From: Winslowiella iniecta
GTDB taxonomy: Bacteria > Pseudomonadota > Gammaproteobacteria > Enterobacterales > Enterobacteriaceae
Assembly: GCF_001267535.1 (NCBI RefSeq)
Contig: NZ_JRXE01000008.1
Span: 42,812-87,704, forward strand
Reading direction: 5' to 3'
DNA length: 44,893 nt
Part shown: piece after piece, positions 17,194-25,704 of the stretch
Position numbering within the stretch: position 1 is the stretch's first letter
Layout: every line of letters starts with the position of its first letter
Position numbers and translations under genes: made by a program
The notes under the pieces: model-generated
What the model was told of the DNA's origin: nothing
The model's input: the letters and a program-made list of their open reading frames with translations, nothing else
Database searches by the model: none

Positions 17194-17886
17194 TCAGGCG
17201 GTGCGAGAGTGACCAAAAGTCTGTTCCACGGCCGATAAATCCAGATACTTAGCCAGGTCGCGCTGTTCGGCGCGCGGTAAATACGGCAATTCGCCGATTA
17301 GCGGTGCCGGGATTTTATCGCACAGTACCTCGATAATTTCTGCGTAGTGCGCCAGGCCGGGGTTAATCCGATTCGCCACCCAACCCAGCAGCGGTAAACC
17401 GTCATTGATAATCGATTCGGCAGTTAACAACGCATGGCTGATACAGCCGGACTGTATGCCCACGACCATCACCACCGGCAGTTTTTCCAGCACTGCCCAT
17501 TCGGATAGCGGGCGCAAATCATTCATCAAACAGCGCCAGCCGCCAGTGCCTTCAACCACCACTGCATCCGCCTGCTGGCATAAATGCTGTAAACCCTCGC
17601 TGAGCTGGCGGTAACTGACAGGCTGGTCGCGATTGATGCTGATTTCATCTTCCTGCAAGGTAATCGGGTTAATCGCCTGATAAGGCAGTTGCAGCGTCGA
17701 AGAGGTTTGCAGAATCAGTGCATCTTTATTGCGCAACCCCTCTTCGGTTTGCTGGCTATTTTTTGCTACCGGTTTGTAGCCCACCACGCGGGGGTATTCG
17801 ATCGCCAGCTTTTGCAGCAGTGCGCGGGAAACCACAGTTTTACCGACAGCAGTATCTGTACCGGTCACAAATATACGACTCAACAT
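17194..17886 (-). CDS. bioD2: Dethiobiotin synthetase paralog BioD2 (YnfK)
   Basis: A 230-residue ATP-dependent carboxylase of the BioD family, which closes the ureido ring to give dethiobiotin from 7,8-diaminononanoate. The P-loop is GTDTAVGKTVVS at residues 8-19. GYKPVAK, VVEGTGGWRCLMNDL and VANRINPGL follow as in E. coli YnfK. The start at 17886 has GGAGATG upstream. As in E. coli it lies directly downstream of mlc on the same strand and away from bioABFC, so it is the second, non-operonic paralog. Its physiological importance relative to the main BioD is uncertain. Confidence 0.93.
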   Translation of the reverse strand: MLSRIFVTGTDTAVGKTVVSRALLQKLAIEYPRVVGYKPVAKNSQQTEEGLRNKDALILQTSSTLQLPYQAINPITLQEDEISINRDQPVSYRQLSEGLQHLCQQADAVVVEGTGGWRCLMNDLRPLSEWAVLEKLPVVMVVGIQSGCISHALLTAESIINDGLPLLGWVANRINPGLAHYAEIIEVLCDKIPAPLIGELPYLPRAEQRDLAKYLDLSAVEQTFGHSRTA

Positions 17887-17953
17887 GCGTGCATCTCCGA
17901 CAGGCCAATAACCTGCAATTAATGAATTTAACTAATGGTTGCTGTCGGAAAAT

Positions 17954-17975
17954 TGTAGAGGAGCCGGTGCGGCTC
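17954..17975. repeat. Short palindromic element between mlc and bioD2
   Basis: The sequence TTGTAGAGGAGCCG followed by a GAGCC/GGCTC hairpin (17961-17975) resembles TTGTAGGGGAGCCG with its hairpin after add at 30086. The shared lead-in suggests a dispersed REP-like element. A second small dyad (TTGCG/CGCAA) follows at 17981-17994. Function is unknown; it may protect or terminate the mlc message. Confidence 0.4.
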
Positions 17976-18018
17976 AGGTTTGCGTTAGCGCAAGCTTTTG
18001 TCGATAAGGCGAATCAGA

Positions 18019-19236
18019 TTAGCCCTGTAACAGTTTGACCAGTAAGGAACCGTTATACAGTGCATCTTTAACCAGCGCCGCGCCAGGCATGGTGCCAAGA
18101 TTAACGAACTGTGTCGGCTCAACAGCAATCTGCGAACTGTAGGCTGGCAGTGATTGCTGGCGAATACAGGCGGCGATCGCCGGATAGAGAATCTCTGACG
18201 CACGATTTAACGGTGAACCAATCAGGATTTTTTGCGGATTAAACAGATTCACCATCACCGCCACAATGCGGCCGACACTGTTCCCTACCCCGATAATAAT
18301 ATCAGTCGCCAGTTGATCGCCCTGGCACGCGGCATCACATAGCGCGTCAATGCTGAGTGGCTGATGATGTAACCGTGAATTCGGCGAGGATGGCATCCGC
18401 TGTTCCGCCTGGGTCAGAATGCTGCTGATGCTGGCCACCGTCTCCAGACAGCCATGATTGCCGCAGTAACATTGCTTGCCGTACGGGTCGACCTGAGTGT
18501 GACCTATCTCAACCAGTGTGCTGTTACCGTTGTGCAACAGGCGTCCGCCAGTGATCACTCCGGCCCCAACGTTATGATCAATCACCACATGAATCACATC
18601 GCGTGCGCCGCGCGACGCGCCAAACAGGGATTCAGCCATGGTCCAGGCGCAGATATCATGCTGAATAAAGATGGGCAGACCGGTGCGTTTTTCCAGCTCC
18701 GGCCCCAGTTGCATATCCACTACCGGATAAAAAGGCATGCGATGCACGATACCGGTTTGGGTATTAATAATACCGGGCAGCGTGATGGCAATCGCGGTTA
18801 AGCGCTCAAGTTTATGCTGATGGCGGATAAAAAACTGGTCAATATGATTGATAATGCGGGTTAACAATGGCTCGCTGTCTTCCTGTGGCAGCGGCAGCTG
18901 CTCTTCAGTGACTAACGCGCTGCTTAAATCACGCAGTGCCAGGGTGATATCCCCTTTACTGATGCGTACCGACAGGTAATGCCAGCCAACAGTGTCGAGG
19001 ATTAAGCCGGTAGCCGGGCGGCCACGGCTACCGATATCCTGAAATTCGGTTTCCTGAACCAGATGAGCTTCCAGCATTTCACGCACAATTTTGGTAATAC
19101 TGGCGGGCGCCAGTTGCGCCAGTCTGGAAAGCTCAATGCGCGAAATAGGGCCATGTTGATCTATCAGGCGATACACAACGCCAGCATTGGTTTGCTTAAT
19201 CTGATCAATATGACCAGGCTGACTATCCGCTATCAC
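18019..19236 (-). CDS. mlc: ROK-family glucose-sensing repressor Mlc (DgsA)
   Basis: The 405-residue protein represses phosphotransferase genes such as ptsG, manXYZ and ptsHI, and is sequestered by unphosphorylated EIICB-Glc at the membrane. The N-terminal winged helix-turn-helix (SRIELSRLAQLAPASITKIVREML) is followed by the ROK domain. The zinc site is HTQVDPYGKQCYCGNHGCLE, with one His and three Cys. Text is near-collinear with E. coli Mlc, including the opening SQPGHIDQIKQTNAGVVYRLID. An Mlc-type operator and a CRP-type site lie just upstream, fitting known autoregulation and cAMP-CRP control. bioD2 follows on the same strand. Confidence 0.96.
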   Translation of the reverse strand: MIADSQPGHIDQIKQTNAGVVYRLIDQHGPISRIELSRLAQLAPASITKIVREMLEAHLVQETEFQDIGSRGRPATGLILDTVGWHYLSVRISKGDITLALRDLSSALVTEEQLPLPQEDSEPLLTRIINHIDQFFIRHQHKLERLTAIAITLPGIINTQTGIVHRMPFYPVVDMQLGPELEKRTGLPIFIQHDICAWTMAESLFGASRGARDVIHVVIDHNVGAGVITGGRLLHNGNSTLVEIGHTQVDPYGKQCYCGNHGCLETVASISSILTQAEQRMPSSPNSRLHHQPLSIDALCDAACQGDQLATDIIIGVGNSVGRIVAVMVNLFNPQKILIGSPLNRASEILYPAIAACIRQQSLPAYSSQIAVEPTQFVNLGTMPGAALVKDALYNGSLLVKLLQG

Positions 19237-19251
19237 AACCCCTGCTCCCGC

Positions 19252-19273
19252 TTATTTTCGCGCTTCTAAATAA
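19252..19273. promoter_or_regulatory. Mlc operator (autoregulatory)
   Basis: TTATTT-N10-AAATAA is a perfect dyad and matches the Mlc/NagC operator pattern. It ends 16 bases before the mlc start codon, in the position of the E. coli autoregulatory site. The spacer is TCGCGCTTCT. Confidence 0.65.
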
Positions 19274-19329
19274 ACCCTTTTCGCTATGGTGAAACACTTA
19301 ATCTGTGTCGTCAAATATTTGATTCGATT

Positions 19330-19345
19330 TGTGATTTACTGCACA
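19330..19345. promoter_or_regulatory. CRP-type site upstream of mlc
   Basis: TGTGA-TTTACT-GCACA matches the CRP consensus TGTGA-N6-TCACA with one change. It lies about 95 bases upstream of the mlc start. CRP control of mlc is known in E. coli. Confidence 0.55.
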
Positions 19346-19389
19346 CAAATCCCGGTGCAGCGCTCGTAAAAGGAGCAAATATGATCGCG

Positions 19390-20271
19390 CTACAGCAACA
19401 GCGCCATCATATGCTCCATCAGCGCACTGCGTTCACGCTGCCGTGCCCAGACCAGCCAGACCTCGGAAAGCGCGTCGTTTTCCTCAATCGGAATCCAGAC
19501 GACATCCGCCAGCCGCACTCGCTTAAACGAGGCCGGTAGTATCGATACGCCCAGTCCGGTAGAGACCAGTCCAATAATGGTCATCGCTTCCCCGGCTTCC
19601 TGAGTGATATAAGGCTGAATCTGATAACGTTGCAGTAAACCCTGTATTTCGCTGTACAGCGCGGTACCTACCTGGGGATCAAAGAAGACAAAGGGTTCAT
19701 TAGCCAGCGCCTGCACGGAAACCGTTTGCTGCTGCGCCAGGGGATGTGCGCGATGCATTAACGCATATAAAGGCTCCCGCAGAATCAGATGATGATCCAG
19801 CGTGTCCGGCAGCGGCGTATTACGCATCACACCGAGATCGAGACGGCCTTCATTCAGCGGCTCAAGCTGCTGACGGGTGTTGATCTCCTGCATCTGGATA
19901 TGAACCTGCGGATAGCGCTGGCGAAAAGTGAATAACGCATCCGACACCCGCTTAATAAACGGCGCTGAAGAGGTAAAACCGATACGCAGTTCACCTTCAT
20001 CGCCGTTATGCAGACGTGCGGCTTTGTCGACCGCCTGACTGACATTGAGCAGAATTTGCCGGGCGTCGATCAAAAACTGCTGACCCGCCGGTGTGAGCTG
20101 CACGCTGCGGTTGGTACGTGCCAGCAGACGTGCGCCAACTTGCTGTTCAAGTATCTGAATTTGCTGACTCAGTGGTGGTTGAGAAATATTCAGTCGCTGG
20201 GCAGCACGACTGAAATGCAGCTCTTCGGCAACCGCAATAAAGTAGCGCAGATGGCGTAACTCGATATTCAT
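19390..20271 (-). CDS. ynfL: LysR-family transcriptional regulator (YnfL)
   Basis: A 293-residue LysR-type regulator. The N-terminal helix-turn-helix reads LRHLRYFIAVAEELHFSRAAQRLNISQPPLSQQI; an effector-binding periplasmic-type domain follows (LRIGFTSSAPF, GEAMTIIGLVSTGLGVSILP). It is divergent from the MFS gene ynfM with 94 bases between them, the arrangement seen in E. coli ynfL-ynfM, so it probably controls ynfM and itself. The inducer is unknown. The divergent spacer is AT-rich, with ATTAT repeats that could be LysR sites, but no clear T-N11-A box was fixed. Confidence 0.88.
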   Translation of the reverse strand: MNIELRHLRYFIAVAEELHFSRAAQRLNISQPPLSQQIQILEQQVGARLLARTNRSVQLTPAGQQFLIDARQILLNVSQAVDKAARLHNGDEGELRIGFTSSAPFIKRVSDALFTFRQRYPQVHIQMQEINTRQQLEPLNEGRLDLGVMRNTPLPDTLDHHLILREPLYALMHRAHPLAQQQTVSVQALANEPFVFFDPQVGTALYSEIQGLLQRYQIQPYITQEAGEAMTIIGLVSTGLGVSILPASFKRVRLADVVWIPIEENDALSEVWLVWARQRERSALMEHMMALLL

Positions 20272-20365
20272 ATGATTTAAGTATTATTCGAGATTATTAA
20301 TATATTAGACATCATAATCCAGCTTCCTTAAGGTTAACAGACTAATAAATTTTTAAGGAACCGTT

Positions 20366-21622
20366 GTGAACCGCTCATCCCAGGCCGTAACGTTGGACGA
20401 CTCTGACGTGGAACGCCTCTCCGATTCTGCCTCTGACCGAAATCTGTTTATCAAGCGCGGCACGCCACAGTTTATGCGCGTTACCCTGGCGCTGTTTTCC
20501 GCCGGACTGGCGACCTTTGCCTTGCTTTACTGCGTGCAGCCCATCTTACCGGTGCTTTCGCAACAATTTGGCGTATCACCGGCAGCCAGCAGTCTTTCTT
20601 TGTCGATCTCCACCGGACTGATGGCGCTTGGACTGCTGTTTACCGGCCCGCTTTCGGATGCTATCGGGCGTAAATCGGTGATGGTTACCGCGTTGTTACT
20701 GGCGGCTATCTGCACCCTGCTGTCGGCCACCATGACCAGCTGGCATGGGATTTTATTGATGCGGGCGCTGATTGGACTGTCCTTGAGCGGCGTCGCGGCG
20801 GTCGGCATGACTTACCTCAGCGAGGAGATTCATCCCAGCGTAGTGGCTTTCTCGATGGGGTTATATATCAGCGGTAACTCCATTGGCGGCATGAGCGGCC
20901 GACTGATCAGCGGCGTGATTACCGATTTCTCTTCATGGCGCGTGGCGGTGGCGGTAATTGGCTGCTTTTCACTGGCGTCGGCGCTGATGTTCTGGAAAAT
21001 TCTGCCCGCCTCGCGTCATTTCCGCCCTGCTTCACTTAAACCGCGCAGTTTACTGATCAATTTCCGCCTGCACTGGCGCGATCAGGGTTTACCGCTGCTG
21101 TTCGCCGAAGGTTTCCTGTTGATGGGCGCTTTTGTCACCTTGTTTAATTATATCGGCTACCGTTTGCTGAGTGCGCCATGGTTTCTTAGCCAGGCGGTGG
21201 TGGGTTTGCTTTCGGTGGTGTATCTCACCGGTTCATGGAGTTCACCCAAAGCGGGGGCGATGACGGCGCGTTTTGGTCGCGGCACAGTATTACTGTTTTC
21301 AACCGCCATAATGCTGACAGGTCTACTGATTACCGCCTGCAACACACTCTGGCTGATATTCCCCGGTATGATGCTGTTTACCGCCGGATTTTTTGCCGCG
21401 CACTCGGTCGCCAGCGGCTGGATTGGCCCACGTGCCCGCCGCGCCAAAGGACAAGCTTCTTCGTTGTATCTCTTTAGCTACTATGCCGGTTCCAGCGTGG
21501 CCGGAACGCTGGGTGGCGTGTTCTGGCATAGTTATGGCTGGGCGGGCATCACCTGTTTTATCGGCGCGCTGTTACTGTTGGCGCTGGCGGTCGGTTATCG
21601 GTTGAAAAAACGCCAGTTATAA
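20366..21622 (+). CDS. ynfM: MFS transporter YnfM
   Basis: A 418-residue, 12-helix major facilitator protein, inner membrane. It starts with GTG at 20366 after TTTAAGGAACC. After a polar 30-residue N-terminus the text IKRGTPQFMRVTLALFSAGLATFALLYCVQP begins the first helix. Motif A is GPLSDAIGRKSVM; ALIGLSLSGVAAVGMTYLSEEI and FSMGLYISGNSIGGMSGR match YnfM. It belongs to the drug/arabinose-like efflux families; E. coli YnfM has been implicated in export of small molecules, but the substrate is not certain. Divergent from its probable regulator ynfL; a hairpin follows. Confidence 0.92.
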   Translation: MNRSSQAVTLDDSDVERLSDSASDRNLFIKRGTPQFMRVTLALFSAGLATFALLYCVQPILPVLSQQFGVSPAASSLSLSISTGLMALGLLFTGPLSDAIGRKSVMVTALLLAAICTLLSATMTSWHGILLMRALIGLSLSGVAAVGMTYLSEEIHPSVVAFSMGLYISGNSIGGMSGRLISGVITDFSSWRVAVAVIGCFSLASALMFWKILPASRHFRPASLKPRSLLINFRLHWRDQGLPLLFAEGFLLMGAFVTLFNYIGYRLLSAPWFLSQAVVGLLSVVYLTGSWSSPKAGAMTARFGRGTVLLFSTAIMLTGLLITACNTLWLIFPGMMLFTAGFFAAHSVASGWIGPRARRAKGQASSLYLFSYYAGSSVAGTLGGVFWHSYGWAGITCFIGALLLLALAVGYRLKKRQL

Positions 21623-21691
21623 GATCTGAATTTATTGACGATAAATCAATCTCTTAATTGCTAAAGCAGCATGACAGGCTGGCATCCCGTC

Positions 21692-21721
21692 GGGCGGACG
21701 ATATCACTCATCCGCCCTTCT
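21692..21721 (+). terminator. Rho-independent terminator after ynfM
   Basis: GGGCGGA and TCCGCCC form a 7-base-pair stem with a 12-base loop, followed by the pyrimidine-rich TTCTTTCCT. It lies 70 bases after the ynfM stop. Confidence 0.6.
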
Positions 21722-21779
21722 TTCCTGTAGAAATAAATTGACGCATGTTGCTGATATGCGCACCAAAACAAGTTATAGT

Positions 21780-21802
21780 CTCTTGTATGTTGTAACTAAA
21801 GA
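21780..21802 (+). other. Ter replication-termination site (Tus-binding)
   Basis: The stretch GTATGTTGTAACTAAAG (21785-21801) is identical to the E. coli TerB core, including the conserved G-C pair at position 6 (G21785). It ends 8 bases before the tus ATG and covers the tus ribosome-binding region, the arrangement by which Tus represses its own gene. By the E. coli polarity the blocking face is the G6 side, so forks moving left to right here should be arrested and leftward forks should pass; that direction is inferred from homology. Confidence 0.93.
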
Positions 21803-21809
21803 GTATTCT

Positions 21810-22739
21810 ATGAAGCAATATGATGCTGTCGCCGCACTGCACCAGTGCGTCAGTCAACTGGAAGCTGAACTGAATCAACTACAACAGCAGCTGCAATCGC
21901 TGCGTTTATTGACCGGGCGCGTATTCAGCTTGCCGCCGGTCATTAAGGGAAAAGAGCATGATGAGATTGCGAATATTGAGGTGACGCAACATCTCGGCAG
22001 CGCGGCTCTGGCTTTAGGGCTGGAACACTATTGTCGTCTGTTTATGCAGCATCAGTCGGAGCAACTGAGTACCAAAGCGGCGGTACGCCTGCCCGGTGCG
22101 CTCTGTTTTCAGGCTGATGATGCCCAGTCTGCCCTGCTCCACCAGCAGGTCGGGCGTATTAATAGCCTTAAGCAGCGTCTGGAACAGATTATTACCGTTG
22201 AATCCGGTGTGGAGAGTGAGGAGCGCTTCGAGTTTGTACATACCCACCTGCGCGGGCTGATTACGCTTAATGCTTATCGCGCCATTACCCTGCTGGATGC
22301 CCCCGATACCGTGCGTTTTGGCTGGGCGAACAAACATATTATTAAGAATCTTAGCCGCCAACAGGTGTTAGAAAAACTGGAGCGTAGCCTTAAAGCGGGA
22401 CGCGCCGTCGCGCCCTGGACACGCGAACAGTGGGCAGAAAAAGTACTGGAAGAGATTGAAGCAATTCATTCCCTACCCGCTGACGCCCGCCTGAAGATAA
22501 AACGGCCGGTAAAAGTGCAGCCGATTGCCAGAACCTGGAATGTCCACCAGCAGAAACAGACGCAGCTTGCCTGCCCTTCGCCCCTGTTGGTGCTCTGTGC
22601 GGATAAAAATCAGGTGCCCACGCTGGGTGAACTGCTGAATTACGATGCTGAACAAGTGAAACACCGCTATAAACCTCAGGCGGAAAAGCTGTTTGCCATT
22701 ATTCCACGTCTGCATCTGTACAGTGACCGGCTGGTTTAG
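21810..22739 (+). CDS. tus: DNA replication terminus site-binding protein Tus
   Basis: A 309-residue protein that binds Ter sites and halts the DnaB helicase from one direction. The ATG at 21810 gives MKQYDAVAALHQCVSQLEAEL; the open frame extends 24 codons upstream across the Ter site but that is not coding. The conserved stretches include FGWANKHIIKNLSRQQVLEKLERSL, PWTREQWAEKVLEEI and VPTLGELLNYDAEQVKHRYKPQA. The amino-terminal segment is rich in glutamine. As in E. coli it is convergent with fumC. Presence of tus and a Ter core places the window in the terminus region. Confidence 0.96.
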   Translation: MKQYDAVAALHQCVSQLEAELNQLQQQLQSLRLLTGRVFSLPPVIKGKEHDEIANIEVTQHLGSAALALGLEHYCRLFMQHQSEQLSTKAAVRLPGALCFQADDAQSALLHQQVGRINSLKQRLEQIITVESGVESEERFEFVHTHLRGLITLNAYRAITLLDAPDTVRFGWANKHIIKNLSRQQVLEKLERSLKAGRAVAPWTREQWAEKVLEEIEAIHSLPADARLKIKRPVKVQPIARTWNVHQQKQTQLACPSPLLVLCADKNQVPTLGELLNYDAEQVKHRYKPQAEKLFAIIPRLHLYSDRLV

Positions 22740-22748
22740 CCAAAGAAA

Positions 22749-22768
22749 AAGCGGGATCGCTCCCGCTT
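22749..22768. terminator. Bidirectional terminator between tus and fumC
   Basis: AAGCGGGA and TCCCGCTT form a perfect 8-base-pair stem around TCGC, preceded by an A-run and lying between the convergent stops of tus and fumC. Confidence 0.75.
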
Positions 22769-22796
22769 GATTAACAATAATCTGATTAACTTCAGA

Positions 22797-24194
22797 TTAC
22801 GATTTCATGCTGCCGACCATATCTTCCGGACGCACCCAGGCATCAAACTCTTCTTCAGTCAGATAACCCAGTTTCAGTGCAGAACCTTTCAGCGTCAGCC
22901 CTTCTTTATGCGCTTTTTTGGCAATTTCTGCCGCTTTGTCATAACCGATATGGGTGTTCAGTGCGGTAACCAGCATCAGCGACTCATTCAGCAGCTGAGT
23001 GATACGATCGCGGTTTGGCTCGATACCTACCGCACAGTGATGATTGAAACTGTCCATACCGTCAGCCAGCAGGCGAATCGATTGCAGGAAGTTATGAATA
23101 ATCATTGGACGGTAGACGTTCAGCTCGAAGTTACCGGAAGCGCCGCCGATATTGACCGCCACATCATTACCCATCACCTGACAACACAGCATGGTCAACG
23201 CTTCACACTGCGTCGGGTTAACTTTACCTGGCATAATGGAACTGCCCGGCTCGTTTTCAGGGATCGCAATTTCGCCGATGCCGCAACGTGGGCCAGACGA
23301 GAGCCAGCGCACATCGTTCGCAATCTTCATCAGCGAGGCCGCCAGACCTTTCAGCGCGCCGTGGGCATGAACCAGAGCATCGCAGGTCGCCAGCGCTTCA
23401 AACTTATTCGGCGCAGTGATAAACGGCTGACCCGTCAGTTCCGCCAGTTCTTTCGCCACACGCACCGCATATTCCGGATGGGTATTCAGACCGGTACCGA
23501 CCGCAGTACCACCCAGCGCCAGCTCCGCCACGTGTGGAATGCTCTGTTCGATATGCTTCAGGCTATTTTCCAGCATCACCACCCAACCAGAGATCTCCTG
23601 GCCAAGGGTCAGCGGCGTGGCATCCTGCAGGTGAGTACGGCCAATTTTAACGATGTCTTTGTAGGCTTCAGCTTTCTTGTGCAGCGTTTCTTTCAGCGTA
23701 TTGAGCTGTGGAATCAGATGTTCGCGCACCGCAATCACCGCAGCAACATGCATCGCCGTCGGGAACACATCGTTAGAGCTCTGACTTTTATTGACGTCAT
23801 CATTAGGATGAACCAGACGTGACATACCGCGTTCGCCGCCAAGAATTTCACTCGCACGGTTCGCCAGCACTTCATTCATATTCATATTGGTCTGGGTACC
23901 GGAGCCGGTCTGCCAGATTGCCAGCGGGAATTCGTTGACATGTTGCTCGTCGAGGACTTCGTCTGCGGCCTTGATAATGGCGACAGCGCGCTCATTAGCC
24001 AGCAGTCCTAAATCACTGTTAACTTTAGCCGCGGCACGTTTCGTCAGTGCCAGCGCATGCACCAGCGCAGTCGGCATTTTTTCCGTGGAGATGCGAAAAT
24101 GTTCAAGTGAGCGCTGAGTCTGAGCGCCCCAAAGTTTATCAGCCGGTACATCAATGGGTCCCATTGAATCTTTTTCAACGCGATTGGCCGCCAT
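22797..24194 (-). CDS. fumC: Class II fumarate hydratase FumC
   Basis: A 465-residue cytoplasmic, iron-independent, tetrameric fumarase that interconverts fumarate and malate in the TCA cycle. The preferred start is ATG 24194 ([12 protein letters not shown]), six bases after AAGGAGACAGG; the frame is open 8 codons further. The superfamily signature [13 protein letters not shown] (catalytic Ser loop) is intact. [16 protein letters not shown] supplies the catalytic His, and [14 protein letters not shown] is present. fumA, found beside fumC in E. coli, is absent: manA follows directly in the opposite direction. Confidence 0.97.
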   Translation of the reverse strand: MAANRVEKDSMGPIDVPADKLWGAQTQRSLEHFRISTEKMPTALVHALALTKRAAAKVNSDLGLLANERAVAIIKAADEVLDEQHVNEFPLAIWQTGSGTQTNMNMNEVLANRASEILGGERGMSRLVHPNDDVNKSQSSNDVFPTAMHVAAVIAVREHLIPQLNTLKETLHKKAEAYKDIVKIGRTHLQDATPLTLGQEISGWVVMLENSLKHIEQSIPHVAELALGGTAVGTGLNTHPEYAVRVAKELAELTGQPFITAPNKFEALATCDALVHAHGALKGLAASLMKIANDVRWLSSGPRCGIGEIAIPENEPGSSIMPGKVNPTQCEALTMLCCQVMGNDVAVNIGGASGNFELNVYRPMIIHNFLQSIRLLADGMDSFNHHCAVGIEPNRDRITQLLNESLMLVTALNTHIGYDKAAEIAKKAHKEGLTLKGSALKLGYLTEEEFDAWVRPEDMVGSMKS

Positions 24195-24391
24195 TCCTGT
24201 CTCCTTTAGCACATACATTTGATATTAAATGGCCCTTTCATCCGCTCTGGGCAACAAGGGCGCACGATAGTCTGCCACACAAGTATTTAACATTATGAGA
24301 CTAAATCGTGCTTATTGCACATCAACTGGTTTTTTAATCCTGGATTCTGCTTTAATGACCGCAGTGACATTGCGCTGAACAGGAAGACATG

Positions 24392-25564
24392 ATGCAGAAG
24401 TTGATTAATTCGCTGCAAAATTACGCATGGGGCAGCAAAACCGCTTTAACCGATCTGTATGGCATCCCTAACCCGCAGCAGCAGCCGATGGCAGAGCTGT
24501 GGATGGGCGCCCACCCGAAAAGCCCTTCGCGGGTTGAGCTCGACGGCGAGAAAGTCAGTCTGCGTGCGCTGATCGATACGGATCAATCTCACCTGCTGGG
24601 GGCGAAAGTGGCGCAGCGCTTTGGTGAGCTGCCCTTTCTGTTTAAGGTACTGTGTGCCGGGCAGCCGCTTTCCATTCAGGTTCATCCGAGTAAATCGGCC
24701 GCCGTTGCCGGTTTCGCCAAAGAGAATGCCGCCGGAATTGCTCTCTCTGCCGCAGACCGTAACTATAAAGATGCCAACCATAAGCCTGAACTGGTTTATG
24801 CCCTGACACCTTTCCTTGCCATTAACGGCTTTCGTGAATTACATGAAATTGTGTCGCTGCTGCAACCGGTCGCTGGCGCACATCCGGCGATTGCTCACTT
24901 CCTGCAACACGTGGATGCCGACAACCTCGCAAAACTGTTTGCCCACCTGCTGTCTTTAGCGGGCGAGGAAAAATCGCGGGCGCTCGGCGTGCTGAAAGCC
25001 GCACTGAACAGCCAGCACGGTCAGCCCTGGGACACCATTAAAGAGATTTGTCGTTTCTGGCCCGATGACAGCGGCCTGTTCTCGCCCCTGCTGCTCAATG
25101 TGATTGAGCTGCAACCGGGCGAAGCCATGTTTCTGTTTGCTGAAACGCCGCACGCTTACCTGCGCGGTGTGGCGCTGGAGGTGATGGCCAATTCCGATAA
25201 CGTACTGCGTGCTGGCCTGACACCCAAGTATATTGATATCGCGGAATTGCTGGCTAACGTTAAATTTACCCCCAGCCCTTACCAACAGTTGCTGATGCCG
25301 CCGCAAGTTGACGGCAATACGCTGAATTTCCCTGTGCCGGTGGATGACTTTGCGTTTTCGATCCATACCCTGACCGACGATCCCGTCACCCTTTCGCAAC
25401 AGAGCGCGGCGATCCTGTTCTGTATCGAAGGAAACGCGACGATTAGCAGGCAACAGCAGCAGCTGATGTTACAGCCTGGAGAGAGCTGTTTTATTGCCGC
25501 CAATGAGTCGCCAGTTAAGATCAGTGGTCACGGACGTATCGCCCGGGCATACAACCATTTCTGA
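24392..25564 (+). CDS. manA: Mannose-6-phosphate isomerase ManA
   Basis: A 390-residue zinc enzyme that interconverts mannose 6-phosphate and fructose 6-phosphate, linking mannose use to glycolysis and to GDP-sugar supply. Two adjacent ATGs exist; the second (24392, MQKLINSLQNYAWGSKTAL) is better spaced from AGGAAG and matches E. coli. Zinc-site motifs are LSIQVHPSKSAA (Gln and His), HKPELVYAL (Glu) and FLFAETPHAYLRG (His). The conserved block VALEVMANSDNVLRAGLTPKYID is intact. It is divergent from fumC across about 190 bases. Confidence 0.97.
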   Translation: MQKLINSLQNYAWGSKTALTDLYGIPNPQQQPMAELWMGAHPKSPSRVELDGEKVSLRALIDTDQSHLLGAKVAQRFGELPFLFKVLCAGQPLSIQVHPSKSAAVAGFAKENAAGIALSAADRNYKDANHKPELVYALTPFLAINGFRELHEIVSLLQPVAGAHPAIAHFLQHVDADNLAKLFAHLLSLAGEEKSRALGVLKAALNSQHGQPWDTIKEICRFWPDDSGLFSPLLLNVIELQPGEAMFLFAETPHAYLRGVALEVMANSDNVLRAGLTPKYIDIAELLANVKFTPSPYQQLLMPPQVDGNTLNFPVPVDDFAFSIHTLTDDPVTLSQQSAAILFCIEGNATISRQQQQLMLQPGESCFIAANESPVKISGHGRIARAYNHF

Positions 25565-25704
25565 CAATGGGCTGACGCCAGCTCTGGCAATTGCTATTAT
25601 TATTCAAGCCATTAACGAAAACGTCCGCCGGGCGTTTTTCTTCGCTGCCGGTTACAGGACTGTGTGGGCAGCGGTTGAAATCAGTGAAAGGACGACGAAT
25701 CAAG

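Noticed and set aside
17154-17200. A possible attachment site or integrase-associated boundary of the Rhs island.
   Set aside because: No integrase, tRNA gene or direct repeat flanking 13082-17025 was found by eye; the island is defined only by content.
19381-19536. A frame starting MIALQQQRHHML with a strong AAAAGGAG site, antisense to the end of ynfL.
   Set aside because: The peptide is the complement of ynfL coding sequence, and the ribosome-like site may be accidental. No conservation can be judged from the sequence alone.
22767-23822. A 351-codon plus-strand frame opposite fumC.
   Set aside because: fumC on the minus strand is full-length and highly conserved; the opposite frame has no recognisable domain.
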